64,000 nucleotides of DNA, taken from assembly GCA_023091735.1 (NCBI GenBank), contig JALKBU010000010.1, forward strand, positions 62,001-126,000, in the 5' to 3' direction. Each line of letters opens with the position of its first letter. Position 1 is the stretch's first letter. The notes under the pieces were generated by a model that was given only the letters and a program-made list of their open reading frames with translations, ran no database searches and was not told where the DNA came from. The translations under genes were made by a program, and so were the position numbers. This document shows, in pieces, positions 18,838-29,476 of the stretch. This DNA is from Trichomonas tenax. Taxonomy: Eukaryota > Parabasalia > Trichomonadida > Trichomonadidae.

Positions 18838-21744
18838 TCACTTAAATGATTTCTTAAAACCTTCAACAAATTGAGGAATAATTGATATAACTCTGGGTAC
18901 GCCAGGATAAAGTAATGGGAGTTCGCCAAGGTAATCAGCGAAACCATTCTTGACTAAGAATGCAGCGTGTTCCTGAGAAGAAGTTGCAACTAAAAGAATC
19001 TGGAGAATTGGGAATACAGCATCAAACGGAGGTTTGCGATTATATAAAAAGCCAAGGCAGGCACCAAATATTTCATCTTCAAGTCCAGAAACTCCACATC
19101 TGTCAATGTATTGCAAAACAAAGATTGCTAAACCAACAGGGATGTTGAAGTCATTTGTGTTGAGCAAATTGACAAATATTTCAGTGAAATCATGGTTCAT
19201 CTGGAAAGTGTGCCTTTCATAGTTAATTGATAATATGAATTGAATCATCTCGACATTCTTTTTAGTGTCTTCTCCAACACTTGTGAACAACGCGCATATT
19301 AAGGAGGAAATATCAAACTGTTGGTCTTTCATGAGAACTTCTTTGATGAAATTCAACACGTGAACATTTCTTGTTGCCTTGTAATTACCAACCATCAACT
19401 GCCAACCTTGCTGATAAATAGTTGGAGCAATTGGAAGGACGTGAATCAAATCAATTGAGGCTTCGAGTAATTCAGTGTTGTCTGTAGCAAAGGATCCGAA
19501 AATTGGACCCCACAAAGCAAGTGAACAAATAACTTCAGCAATTCTTGGATAAATGGCACCGCTTCTCAATATATCTAAAGTTCCGAGACCTGGACCAGCA
19601 AGTCTCATCATTGGTGCGAGCATTCTAATGCATTTGTTTGCATCTTTCTCGTTACTTGCATATGTATTGTTACTAAGTTTCTGCAGAACGCTGACAATGG
19701 CCTTTTCCATTTCGTCATTACTTGTAAGTCCTAAAAGAGGAAGCATCTTCTTTTGCAAAACAGCCTTAAGCATGAGCGCAATTGCAGTGATACTTGTAAC
19801 TGCTGCAGGAAGCATTGCTGCCGTTGGTCCGAATGATTCAATGAAACGGCTCAAAACTGGAACAACATGTGCCTTGGCAAGCTTCTTAAAGACCAAAGCA
19901 ACATGGGCATCTGTAGCAATCAATATCACCATATCCGTCATGACAGGCGGCTGGCTCATGTTGAGAACTTTATCTAATATTTCATCACGCTTGGTAACTT
20001 TCTGACCTAATTTCCTGAAAATATCAACAACAAATTCTGGATGCTGGTCCCAAACTTTGATGATTGCGAGTCCGAGTCTGTCTGGATTTATTTCGTTTTT
20101 CTCGACCATGAGGAACAATATCTGTTTGGCAAGGTCCTGAACAACAGGATTGGTCGACATTTCGAGCAAGAAAACAACTTTATCCAAAATTTCTTCACTG
20201 AAAATCTCTGCTTCGATCATTTGCTGAAGGGTGTTCTGTACCTTTGGATCAATTGCATTCTCGCTCAAAAGTTGCTTGACAATTGTCGTCTTATCGCGCT
20301 TATCCTGGTAAAATCGTTCCATAACTGCTTGATGCTGTGGTGCTGTTTCAGCGATCCATTTCTTGAAGGCTTCTCTGTCAGTTCCTGGAACAATGAATTC
20401 TCCTGTTTCAAGGATTGCTCTGACTTGCTTCATTGTTGGCCTTGCCTTCATTTTATCTGCCCAGCAGCTCTGAATGAGCTTCTTATACTTAGGATCTGCA
20501 TCCTTTGGAATGTCGGGTCTCTTTTTCTCTTTCAGGACGCTGACAGCGATCTGAAGAAGTCTCATCTGCGTGTATGGCATTTCCTGCGTGTATAATTCCC
20601 ACAGAAGAATGCCATAAGCGTAAACATCGACACAAGCGTCGTATGAATGCTCTCCAGAAAACAACTCAGGGGACATCCATTGGGCAGTTCCGAGTTCACA
20701 AGTCATCTCTGGACCGATATATCTCGCGAGACCGAAGTCGCAAATGACGGCTCTCCAGTTTTTGTCCATGAGAATATTCGGAGGTTTGAGATCTCTGTGA
20801 ACCATGTGATTTGCATGCAAGTATTCAAGCCCACGTGCGATATCGACTGATATTTGTGATAAAAGCAATGGCTTCTTCATTTTTTGATTTTTTCCGTGCA
20901 AAATATCGTAAAGATCGCCGTTTGGAAGGAAACCTGTGGCAATGCAGAAAGGCGCTGTAATAGTGACACCCTCCAACTTGAGCAAGTTAGGATGGTCGAG
21001 TGCAAGCATCGAATCAATTTCTCGCTTCAAGTAACCAACAGTGCGCGGTTTCAAGTTTGCAGGCTTCAATTCTTTGATGGCTAGTTCCATATTGTTGGAA
21101 CGAAGCTTTGCAAGGTGAACAATCGCATAACCACCTTGGGCGATATTTTCATCTGTGATTTCCCAGTCTCTATGCTTGAGAATTGACTTGTTGATCTCGT
21201 TATCTTCGCGTGTAATATGAATAACTTCGAGAATTTTGCGTATTTTGACGAGTTTTAATAAAACTGTTTTCGTTATCATTGGAGGTATTGCGTTAAACAT
21301 GTTTGTGAGAATCTTGTATGTAGAAATAAGGTCTAAGGAGTGTGCTAATGGCAGTGTATCGACTGCTTCGAAAGAATCAAAGCAAAAAGACATTGAAACT
21401 TCAGACCAGACCGTCCACAGCTCAGCCAAATCATTGTATGGCTTGTTTAGGTCGTAGGAAAGGAAGTTTTTCAGCCAGTTATGCTTTTGATAATTCGATA
21501 AAATTCCAATAAATGCAGCACAACATTTCAAAAATTCGAAAAGTTTGAGGATTTGGTCAGGAATTAGCATTCCTTTAAGTTTGGAGAATCTTGTGAGGAA
21601 ATTATTCAACTCTAAAGTGATCGCAGCAACTTTTTTCCCGTTCCAAACGACCCTTTCGAGTATTTTCTCGATATTCTGATAGACCTTGTTAAACTCTTTT
21701 ATCCATACGTCGACACTTCGCGGAAATCCGTTCCATGTCGACAT
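18838..21744 (-). CDS. TKL-family protein kinase with C-terminal helical repeats
   Basis: A 968-residue protein. Residues 1-190 are a helical N-terminal domain. Residues 194-460 are a kinase domain with all key residues: Gly loop IAQGGYAIVHLAKL, K224 (LAIKELKP), E242, catalytic HRDLKPPN (D318), DFG (336-338), and SPE in place of APE. Sequence around GTAQWMSPELFSG and LLWELYTQEMPY is typical of tyrosine-kinase-like Ser/Thr kinases of trichomonads. Residues 470-968 are predicted alpha-helical with HEAT/ARM-like leucine spacing, a common tail in this family that may hold substrates. It is likely active and cytosolic; substrates are unknown. Its start faces the Sen2 gene about 335 bp away; no clear initiator was found. 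Confidence 0.92.
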   Translation of the reverse strand: MSTWNGFPRSVDVWIKEFNKVYQNIEKILERVVWNGKKVAAITLELNNFLTRFSKLKGMLIPDQILKLFEFLKCCAAFIGILSNYQKHNWLKNFLSYDLNKPYNDLAELWTVWSEVSMSFCFDSFEAVDTLPLAHSLDLISTYKILTNMFNAIPPMITKTVLLKLVKIRKILEVIHITREDNEINKSILKHRDWEITDENIAQGGYAIVHLAKLRSNNMELAIKELKPANLKPRTVGYLKREIDSMLALDHPNLLKLEGVTITAPFCIATGFLPNGDLYDILHGKNQKMKKPLLLSQISVDIARGLEYLHANHMVHRDLKPPNILMDKNWRAVICDFGLARYIGPEMTCELGTAQWMSPELFSGEHSYDACVDVYAYGILLWELYTQEMPYTQMRLLQIAVSVLKEKKRPDIPKDADPKYKKLIQSCWADKMKARPTMKQVRAILETGEFIVPGTDREAFKKWIAETAPQHQAVMERFYQDKRDKTTIVKQLLSENAIDPKVQNTLQQMIEAEIFSEEILDKVVFLLEMSTNPVVQDLAKQILFLMVEKNEINPDRLGLAIIKVWDQHPEFVVDIFRKLGQKVTKRDEILDKVLNMSQPPVMTDMVILIATDAHVALVFKKLAKAHVVPVLSRFIESFGPTAAMLPAAVTSITAIALMLKAVLQKKMLPLLGLTSNDEMEKAIVSVLQKLSNNTYASNEKDANKCIRMLAPMMRLAGPGLGTLDILRSGAIYPRIAEVICSLALWGPIFGSFATDNTELLEASIDLIHVLPIAPTIYQQGWQLMVGNYKATRNVHVLNFIKEVLMKDQQFDISSLICALFTSVGEDTKKNVEMIQFILSINYERHTFQMNHDFTEIFVNLLNTNDFNIPVGLAIFVLQYIDRCGVSGLEDEIFGACLGFLYNRKPPFDAVFPILQILLVATSSQEHAAFLVKNGFADYLGELPLLYPGVPRVISIIPQFVEGFKKSFK

Positions 21745-22079
21745 TTTTCTTTAATTTTCCTAAAAAACTTTTGTTACACTTTCAATTTACTAAATAGGTT
21801 TCTTATTAAGGATTTGGATAAAGATAGCAATAAAAAAGCGTTTTTCATCATTCAATCCCTTGAAATAACGTTGGTTCCCATTTTTTTGACACGAAACTAT
21901 TGAATTAAATCAATTATTAAATGAATCAATTATCAATGATTCCAATTCCCAATATGCAGTTAAGAAGATTTCTTCGAGGGTTCCACCAGAAAGTCATTAT
22001 TGAAGTAGGTATTGTTCGTATGTCGAAAAATGACAGACACTTTTAATAATTTTTGACAAGTAAAACTTCAAATAGTTTT
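21745..22079. other. Divergent intergenic region
   Basis: 335 bp between the kinase (minus) and Sen2 (plus) start codons. It must contain both promoters. TCAAAT at 22068-22073, 10 nt before ATG 22080, is a one-mismatch initiator. No clear initiator was found on the kinase side. Confidence 0.4.
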
Positions 22080-22700
22080 ATGGAATCATATGAACCAATA
22101 TTAAAAGCAGGAAGTTCTATTCAAGGTAAGTTTTCTCCAGAGAAAGATATACCAACAATCGATGTAAAATTCGAAGATTCACTATTTATTATTACATCCG
22201 AAATAAATATTAGAGATATTCTTATTCAAGAGTTTGCATTTGGAAGAATGCTTGGTGATAAATGTATTTTAAGTTCATATGAAGTATTCTTCCTTTACGA
22301 TGTTTGTGAAGCAATTAATATTAACTTAAATAGACAAGAATTATGGAATATATGCACAGCTTTATCGAGAGAATCAGTTTTTGCTAAGAATTATACAGTT
22401 TATAGATACTTTAGAGCTAACTTATGGGTTGTTCGAGATGGATCAGTGTTTGGATCCAATTTTGTTCTATACAGCGATCACCCAGATGTTGTACATTCAT
22501 CTTTTATACTTACTGTTTTAGATAATTGGAAAAATTTTGAAAGTGAATCTTTAATTATAACTAGAATTGGGTGGTTCCTCAAAAAACGAGGAATACTAGC
22601 TGTAGTGAAGCATCCAGAAGGCATAGATTATAGAAATCCAGATTGCATCGATCTGATGGAAATAGAATCATTTATTGTTAAGAGGGTGAAGTTCCGTTGA
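22080..22700 (+). CDS. tRNA-splicing endonuclease catalytic subunit, Sen2-like
   Basis: A 206-residue protein from ATG 22080. The C-terminal half (residues 105-206) is the endonuclease fold: VYRYFRANLWVVRDGSVFG, FVLYSDHPDVVHSSF, then LKKRGILAVV. The catalytic triad is visible as Y131, H139 and K168 or K169; the 8-residue Tyr-His spacing is that of yeast Sen2. It would cut intron-containing pre-tRNAs, with partners Sen34, Sen54 and Sen15 not seen here. It is much shorter than fungal Sen2 (about 377 residues) and lacks most of the N-terminal region. Sen34 is an alternative, but FVLY...VVH fits Sen2 better. Confidence 0.85.
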   Translation: MESYEPILKAGSSIQGKFSPEKDIPTIDVKFEDSLFIITSEINIRDILIQEFAFGRMLGDKCILSSYEVFFLYDVCEAININLNRQELWNICTALSRESVFAKNYTVYRYFRANLWVVRDGSVFGSNFVLYSDHPDVVHSSFILTVLDNWKNFESESLIITRIGWFLKKRGILAVVKHPEGIDYRNPDCIDLMEIESFIVKRVKFR

Positions 22701-23397
22701 AATAACTTTGAATAGTATTCATATTATATCATTATTATTGTTGTTTGTAAAGAAGTAGTAAATTAATATTCGAAATAATCAAAACAACTGCAATGAAGAT
22801 TATGTTATAAACAACGGAAAAAGACGCAGACCATCATATATTGATTACTCTGCGTATTCATGTTAATAATCATGACCTCTAGATAACCATTGGTGTTATC
22901 TTACAGCTTGGAAAATAGAAACCTACAAAATATGAGCGAAAAAACAATTCCATTTCACGAAGTTTGTTATCAATTTTGGAACTATTTTGGATCGAAGCAA
23001 GTACTATATTTAGTAAAAAACCAGTGCTACCAAATGACATAATTGATGTTTTTATCATCAGTAGCAATACATATCAATTTTCAGTAGCTATAGATACACT
23101 TCACTTGACTTCCAAAAGATGCTACATATACTACTATTCATGCATGTTGTGTTGGAATGAGATAAAAATGAGTACAACTACTGATAATAGTTACTGATCG
23201 CAAACAAATTATATTATCAATAGCAGAAGGATATCACAACAATATGATATCATTTATATTTTCACTCAGAATCTTACGCTTAGGAGTATACATTAGTATA
23301 TATATATAAGTGTTTCAATATAATATTCACTTCAGAGTGAGAGGGATGCTTTATGATGCACTACAAATGATGGATCATGTACTGAACTAAGATGACA
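22701..23397. other. Intergenic, nothing recognised
   Basis: About 700 bp of AT-rich DNA between the Sen2 gene and the 3' end of the broken ankyrin gene. No RNA gene, repeat or coding frame is supported. Confidence 0.4.
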
Positions 23398-24675
23398 CTA
23401 TTGTTTCAGAAGGTCCGACTTTGCACCACTTGAGATCAATATTGCTGCAACATTGTCACTGTTTTGCTCGACCGCAATTTGGAGTGGAGTACGTCCATCC
23501 TTATCTTTTACTTCAATATTGGCATCGCTTGAAATCAGTGTTCTCGCACCATCATCACTATCTTTGATTGCACAATGATGAAGTGGAGTACTTCCATGCT
23601 CATCTTTTTCTTCAATGTTGGCACTGCTCGAAATCAATGTTCTTGCAACAACATTACTACTATATTTTGCACAAAATGTAGTGGAGTACATCCAGACTTA
23701 ATTTTTGCTTCTATATTGGTACCAACTCAGCACAGATACAAAGGGCTGTTCCACCTCATGAATCAATTGACTCAATGTTCCCACCAAGAGAAATAAGATA
23801 TTGAATAAGTGATGTAATGCCGAATTCTGGACTGCCAGCAAAGAGATAATCATTAACAAAGGACTCGCATAAAATGTATATAAAGCCAAAAAGATTAAGA
23901 GATGTGCAAGTGTTATAGATTAAAATTTTAAGGTTATATACATCGCGCAGATGGAGAAGATGCTCAATGCTGTGTGTCTGAGCAACAATGTTCATTGTAT
24001 CGTAGTTGGGTGAAAAGTGCAAAAGACATTCATTGATTATGTCTTGATTTCCACCAATGTAACTCAAGTCAAGGCATTCTTTGCTCAATTCAACATTTTT
24101 GCTGCGAAGGAACCGAAAACATTTAATTGAGCCACACAGACAGCACCACTCGAGTACGCTGTGATCAAAGATGGTCTCGCGCATGGATGTATCGACAGAT
24201 TCGCAATTGAGGAACGTTTGAGTAAATGATTTGTCAATATCTTGGAAAATGCATTGAAGAATTGGAGAAGAAATGTAAAAATTCAAAAGCTCTTGCTTTC
24301 GTAATCCTTTAAATACTCTCGTATAGTGTATATGTTGATTTTTATACTGTACTCTTTCGAAAGAAGGCATCGCAAGATCGGCAGCAGCAGTTCAATATCC
24401 ATATGAAGACTAACTTTATATTGTGAAATGATGAATTTGAGGATATCTCATAAATCGCCAAAATGATTTGGATGACTCTTAAACGAAATACCTATAAGGT
24501 TAAAGAGAGCCCATATATCCAATTGGTGAGAATCTACAAAAGAAACAACTTCTTTTCGAAGTTCGCAGGCTTCGAATGTTTTGCGACAGACAAACAAGTC
24601 AAAGAAATCGATGTAGTCGAGATACTGGTTATGCAAGAGTTCGAGCATTTCGGTGCTCAACTGACCAGAAGACAT
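23398..24675 (-). pseudogene. DUF3447-type ankyrin-repeat protein, broken in several places
   Basis: Fragments in three reverse frames form one gene in order. The N-terminal part (ATG 24675 to 24448; LELLHNQYLDYIDFFDLF) and the middle (24370-23756; DHSVLEWCCLCGSIKCFRFL) match the helical region before ankyrins in trichomonad proteins. At 23756-23758 an in-frame TGA interrupts NIESIDS/GGTALCICAELV. A frameshift follows, then NIEAKIKSGCTPLHF, then another shift into two good ankyrin repeats (EEKDEHGSTPLHHCA, EVKDKDGRTPLQIAV). At least one nonsense codon and three frameshifts make it inactive. Such genes occur in hundreds of copies in trichomonads, so decayed copies are expected. Confidence 0.85.
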
Positions 24676-25504
24676 TAACAATTGTGGCAAGACAAAAAAG
24701 GTAACAAAGCGATGTCAAGTCGTAGTCAAAAATTTTCTGGATAAAGATACTGCAAATACTTCCGGTAACACATTGAGTACAAATCACCAGACAATGCTTA
24801 TGAAAATCAAGCTAGTCTTCTGTCAACATATAATAATCTTTATTTGTACCAAATATTCTCGCAAAATATGCTGATTTACAATTATAGAATGATTTTTAAT
24901 TTCTGAACAAACATTCCAAAGTGTAGTTTGGAAAATGCTCTATCTTATGTATATAGCTTTTTGTTGAAGATACTAATTGAATTCCTATAAAACATCAACA
25001 TTATGTTAAAGCATAGTCGATCCATAGTATTTTGGTAGCATAAATCCTGTTTTTTTAATCATATCATCTCAAAGTTCCAAAAAAAGGTATAAAAATATTT
25101 ACAATGTCACATGGCAGAATTGTCCAATTACCCCAACTGCCAAAGATACAATTATTATTTTCTTAATTTGGCAGTTTGTGGCAACACTATTGATATATAT
25201 TCGATCTAGAAGATTATGCATAAACTCTATTCAGAAATCAAAAAAGTGAGCCCGTGGAAGTTGTAGAGTATATAGCTTCCTATTAATAAGAGATTATATG
25301 TGATTATACACTGGGTGAGTATAAAAGTGTGCATAGAACATTATTATACAAATTAAAAAGGACGTAAACAGACAATTTGTGATTTATTTCAACTAAGATA
25401 TTTTGTTGGATTTTGATGGTAGATAATAACAAAATCTAATAATATGTTTATATGAATGTAGAGACATAGGTGTTGAACCCAAGTTTATATCATTTGAATT
25501 AGAA

Positions 25505-25525
25505 GGGGGTGGGGTGGGGGGGGGG
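25505..25525 (+). repeat. Poly-G tract, possible G-quadruplex
   Basis: Runs of 5, 4 and 10 G separated by single T residues in otherwise AT-rich DNA. The length and purity could allow a G-quadruplex. Homopolymer length may be unreliable in assembly. Confidence 0.6.
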
Positions 25526-25720
25526 TCACAACTTTTAGATAATGGCCAGAAATAATTGATCTAAATACAGAATTCATGTTTTTGCTTATGTTAAAAAATT
25601 AAATTTCTTATTTCCAGAATCTATTTTATCTTCCAGATTTGCATCCCTACCTACAATAAAGAATTAAACGAAAATATCGATTTCCGAGAAATGGAATGAG
25701 GTTTTTGATATAAAAAATTT

Positions 25721-25750
25721 TGCCACGTAAATTTTTCACTGCCACATAAA
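25721..25750 (+). promoter_or_regulatory. Paired upstream words TGCCAC[G/A]TAAA
   Basis: TGCCACGTAAA at 25721-25731 and TGCCACATAAA at 25740-25750 lie 74 and 55 nt before the TMEM50-family ATG. The first shares ten bases with a word upstream of the E2 gene at 7246-7255. Function as a promoter site is inference. Confidence 0.35.
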
Positions 25751-25804
25751 AAAGTGTCAAAAAATCACCGGAATAAAAGCGACGGTTATTTTTAATTTTT
25801 ATAA

Positions 25805-26272
25805 ATGGTGAAAACTTCCAATTTAATTGTTACCGGTATCTCGGGATTCATCTTTGCTGCCTCATGGTGGATCTTTATTGATGGCTGCGCATTCCGTGAC
25901 AAGTTTGCCGGCACCCCTGGTCAGTTCGTTCTCTACCTTCCAGGAATTTTAGCCACAGTCGGACTTTTCATCCTCAACAATATTCGTAACGCACTCTTCG
26001 AGAAGGGTGATGCATGGGGTGCCGAAGAAACAGCCGTCTGGGAAAAGATTCTCATTGTGGTTGCTATTATGTTACACCTTGCTGCTCTCATCTGCGCTAT
26101 CTGGGTCTACGCTGCATGGAACAAGAAGCACAAATTCGATGGAACCGTTGAGGGAATCAGCCCGAAGGAGCCAAAGAAGTACCATGCAATCACATCTATT
26201 GCTCAGACAATCGGTATCATTGTCTCTTCACTCTTGTGGAGGTTCGCATGGAGATCAGAGGACTCGTTCTAA
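25805..26272 (+). CDS. TMEM50/UPF0220-family membrane protein
   Basis: A 155-residue protein with four predicted membrane helices at about residues 7-27, 41-61, 83-107 and 128-150. Family marks are the first helix ASWWIFIDGCAF (compare GWWVIIDA in TMEM50), the LPGILATVGLFILNNI helix, a soluble loop with Glu/Lys, and the ending LLWRFAWRSEDSF (compare FKFGRTED). TMEM50/Vps68 proteins are ER or endosomal membrane proteins of poorly known function; yeast Vps68 acts in vacuolar sorting. The codon use is richer in GC than the intergenic DNA, as expected for a well expressed gene. TAA is followed by AAT. Confidence 0.85.
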   Translation: MVKTSNLIVTGISGFIFAASWWIFIDGCAFRDKFAGTPGQFVLYLPGILATVGLFILNNIRNALFEKGDAWGAEETAVWEKILIVVAIMLHLAALICAIWVYAAWNKKHKFDGTVEGISPKEPKKYHAITSIAQTIGIIVSSLLWRFAWRSEDSF

Positions 26273-26968
26273 AATCTATTTGATATTTTTTTCTGAAATT
26301 AATTAAAATGCTTTTATAATACTTAAATTATGGACTTGTCTTTTAATGAAATAAATAATCCATAAGGTCTTGTTTAAAATAATCGATTCCAATCGGCTTT
26401 AATGTGTTTTCTTTGTATTTTCAATATTTCGAAAAAATTACTACCAAATTCATATGTTTCAGATAATCTGACTATAACATATTTTCGATAAATTGATTGA
26501 TAGCAAGCGCATTTTGACTAAATCATACTTTTTCATTTTTCAAAATTTTGATGTCCTATGTATTGACGCAATTTGGTTCTTCCATCATGATGCCCATATG
26601 CTTCAAACTTTATTCTTTAATTGCACACTATCACTTTAATAAATTTTAAGCAATTTCATGATATTCTTTTTTAAACATTGTCTTTAGGCTCATAGTAGTC
26701 TATTATTTATTTACAATCGAATAGGAAATTGTATTGATCACACTTATATCATATTTGCACACGGATATAAAATTATCGAATCATATTGATTGTTTCGAAT
26801 TAACATACTAATATCTAAATATTAGATCCATAATAAATCATTAATCAATGTTATGTTTGGATAACCATGTAAAAAAATTCTTAATTATCTAACAGATATA
26901 TATATTTAACAAAAACAAATAAAATAATACAAATTTGTATGTAGCCTCGCAGTGACCAATAATACTTC
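26273..26968. other. Convergent intergenic region
   Basis: About 700 bp between the ends of the TMEM50-family gene and the low-complexity gene on the other strand. AT-rich with no gene or strong repeat. Confidence 0.4.
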
Positions 26969-28837
26969 TTAATCAGAATCATCTAATATAGCAAAGAAAA
27001 GATCATCGGCAGATAATCTTCTTGGTCTCGGACTCTTGCAAAGTTCATCGTAAGGGTTAACATAGTTTCCTTCTTCCTCTTCCTCCTCTTCTTCGTAATC
27101 AGAGGATTGTTTCATCGGTGATGTAGATACAACAGCAAGTTTCGGCGCTTTCTTCTTCTCCTTTTCAACATTGAGAGCTTGTGGAGGTGAAACACCGAGA
27201 TTAACAGGCTCCGGCATTGGTGTTGGTGAAATCGGAATTGAAACTTGCTGTTCTGGGGCAGCAACTTGAAGTTTCTTCTTCTTTCTTGGTGACTCCTTCT
27301 TTTCTATTTCTAATTTTGGAGCTTCTTTTCCTTCGAATTCCAATTCAGATGCTTCCTTCTTTTCAACTTCTTTTTCTTTCTTAGGAGAATCCTTCTTTTC
27401 AACTTCCTTTGGAGCTGTATTTTCTGTCTTCTTTCTCCCAATTTTAGGAAATTCCTCCTTTACCTCCTTCTTCGGAGAAATTTGTGGAGGTTCTGTCTTA
27501 CTTGAACGGCGGCGATGTCTTGGAGGCTCTTGAGTCTTCGGCGTCTCCATTGGAGGAATTTTGATTGGTGCTTCAGATTTCTTTGACTTAGTCTTCTTTG
27601 GCGTTTCAGGTTTTGGTTCTTCTTTCGGTGGTTCGGGTTCTGGCTCTTCAGCACGTTTGCGCTTCTTCTTTGTTGCACTTTCAGGGGACGAAGATTCTAT
27701 TTTAGGAAGTTCCACTGCAACAGGCTGCTCCTGCTTTGCAGCGCTTGAACGACGCCTTCTCCTTTGTGATGGAGGAATATCTGATATCAAAAATGGAGTC
27801 TGTGTTGGTTCTTGAGTTGCTTCTGATGGTTTTGGAGATTTTGGTTTTCGTTCTGATTTTTGTGGTTGCTTTTCTGATTCATCAATCGTTATCTCGCGAG
27901 ATTTAAGATCGTTATTTTGATTATCTGTATTTTTCTTCGCTGATGAGTTACTTGCTGCTCTGCGCCGACGAGAAGGTTGCTCAACTGGCTGTTCTTGAAT
28001 TATTTCTGGTTTTGGAATTTCAGATAATTGCTCAATATGACGAGCCGAGCTTCTAGACTTAACAGAGGCAGCTCTTAATCTCTTTCTCAGCGACTCAGCT
28101 GTTCCAGGAATGTAATCACCTGGATTTAACAGCTTTTTTGAATCGAAGTTGTTGAATGTCGATAATTTGGGGACTTCATATCTATTAACTTTGTTTGGAG
28201 CTGTATTTGTGGCATTTGATTTGGTTGCTGGCGAGTTTTGATGTGATTTTCGTGGTGATTCTGATTCTGCAGCGCGGCCACTGATTGTGTTGAATTTAGA
28301 ATCTGTTAAGCGTGGTGGAGAGTCAGGATCATAAGTCAATGGCTCTCTTCGCACTAAATTCGCCCTTCTCTTGCGCAGAGACGAAACTTCCGGCAAATCC
28401 TGCTTTATTTGTTGCTCGTATACCGAAGTGTGTGTTTTATCAGATGAAAAAACGGAATTTTGCGATAATTTGTAAGAACTCGCTGTTTTTGATTTCGTGA
28501 GTTTCTGCGACGTTGATCTGTTGAAGTTGTATCGCATAATGTCATTCTTGTGAGTTCTACTTGCTTCTATTCGAGATGAACGTTTTGAACTTTGCGATCT
28601 TCCACTTCTCGACTTTTTGTCTGCTGCATCCTCAGGCGGAGGTGATGGCTTGCGCGTGAGCTCACGTTCAATTTCCAAGGCTTCGTTATCACTGCTCCCC
28701 AATTCAATCTCTTCGCCGTCTAGAAAAGGCAGCTGCCTCTTCCGCGTGTACGAACGGTTGGAGGGCGGAATCGAGTACTTTATGTGCTTCTGACCGATCG
28801 GTTGGCCCTTTGGGACCATTACAATGATCGGAAGCAT
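26969..28837 (-). CDS. Low-complexity Lys/Glu/Pro/Ser-rich protein, probably nuclear
   Basis: A 622-residue protein with no recognised domain. Residues 1-60 (GQKHIKYSIPPSNRSY...) and the last 30 (SPRPRRLSADDLFFAILDDS) are the least biased and may carry the conserved contacts. Between them are many basic clusters (SRRRRAAS, QRRRRRSSAAK, KKKRKR), any of which could be nuclear localisation signals. SP/TP-rich linkers look like phosphorylation sites, and there are KE-rich stretches. The composition resembles chromatin-associated or RNA-processing scaffolds, but I do not recognise the family. The start is supported by TCATA 8 nt before the ATG. Confidence 0.75.
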   Translation of the reverse strand: MLPIIVMVPKGQPIGQKHIKYSIPPSNRSYTRKRQLPFLDGEEIELGSSDNEALEIERELTRKPSPPPEDAADKKSRSGRSQSSKRSSRIEASRTHKNDIMRYNFNRSTSQKLTKSKTASSYKLSQNSVFSSDKTHTSVYEQQIKQDLPEVSSLRKRRANLVRREPLTYDPDSPPRLTDSKFNTISGRAAESESPRKSHQNSPATKSNATNTAPNKVNRYEVPKLSTFNNFDSKKLLNPGDYIPGTAESLRKRLRAASVKSRSSARHIEQLSEIPKPEIIQEQPVEQPSRRRRAASNSSAKKNTDNQNNDLKSREITIDESEKQPQKSERKPKSPKPSEATQEPTQTPFLISDIPPSQRRRRRSSAAKQEQPVAVELPKIESSSPESATKKKRKRAEEPEPEPPKEEPKPETPKKTKSKKSEAPIKIPPMETPKTQEPPRHRRRSSKTEPPQISPKKEVKEEFPKIGRKKTENTAPKEVEKKDSPKKEKEVEKKEASELEFEGKEAPKLEIEKKESPRKKKKLQVAAPEQQVSIPISPTPMPEPVNLGVSPPQALNVEKEKKKAPKLAVVSTSPMKQSSDYEEEEEEEEGNYVNPYDELCKSPRPRRLSADDLFFAILDDSD

Positions 28838-28842
28838 TTTTT

Positions 28843-28847
28843 TATGA
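28843..28847 (-). promoter_or_regulatory. Initiator of the low-complexity gene
   Basis: On the minus strand TCATA lies just before the start codon, with the predicted start A 8 nt from the ATG, fitting TCA+1Y(T/A). Confidence 0.5.
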
Positions 28848-29476
28848 TTTTTTCAATCTTGCATTTTATTTTGGATATGGACTATGCAAGGACTGCTTAT
28901 CCCAAATTCACAGTTTTTGTTCGCAAATCTATCATGAATACGTTAATTTGAGTATTATCGATTATTTTTGCCTCAATTTTCGTAATGTTAATTTATAAAT
29001 TATAATTAAGGCTATTTCATTTTGATTTTTTTATTCAATGACAAAATCAAATGAACAAGCAATAATAGATGAAACGATCGTTCCAATGTGTGAAGAAATA
29101 TTGTTTTATGCATGAAACAAGGACTAAAATAGAGATTTTATTATACAAAAATAAAAATCGATCAGATTGCCTTTTAATTTGCGTACAACATTTTTTTTCA
29201 GTTCATTAATTTATGACAATCTTCAATTTTTTAGAATTTATTCATTGCTCATCTTATATCAAAATGGAATATCTTAGAATTACAAATTCAAAGCCTATTT
29301 GTTGAATAAATACCACAATCATACTTGCAAGTTCGAGTATTCCATTATTTTAATCATATTTCTTCTCGACTTGAATTACAACAATTTGAGATAATCTTTA
29401 GTTTTATGAAAATTATAAAATATCTTACATGACTAAGATTTTTAAATCGCATCTTTCTTTTTAACATCAGTATAAT
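28848..29476. other. Intergenic, nothing recognised
   Basis: About 630 bp of AT-rich DNA between the low-complexity gene's start and the 3' end of the glycine-rich relic. Confidence 0.4.

Larger units (their letters stand above)
24676..25804. other. Intergenic region with a G-run
   Basis: About 1.1 kb, AT-rich, no gene seen. It contains the G-run at 25505-25525 and the paired upstream words at 25721-25750, listed separately. Confidence 0.45.

Noticed and set aside
26969..28837. Relationship of the low-complexity protein to the giant protein
   Set aside because: Both are low-complexity, but this one is Lys/Pro/Arg-rich and lacks SLxSE words and His boxes.
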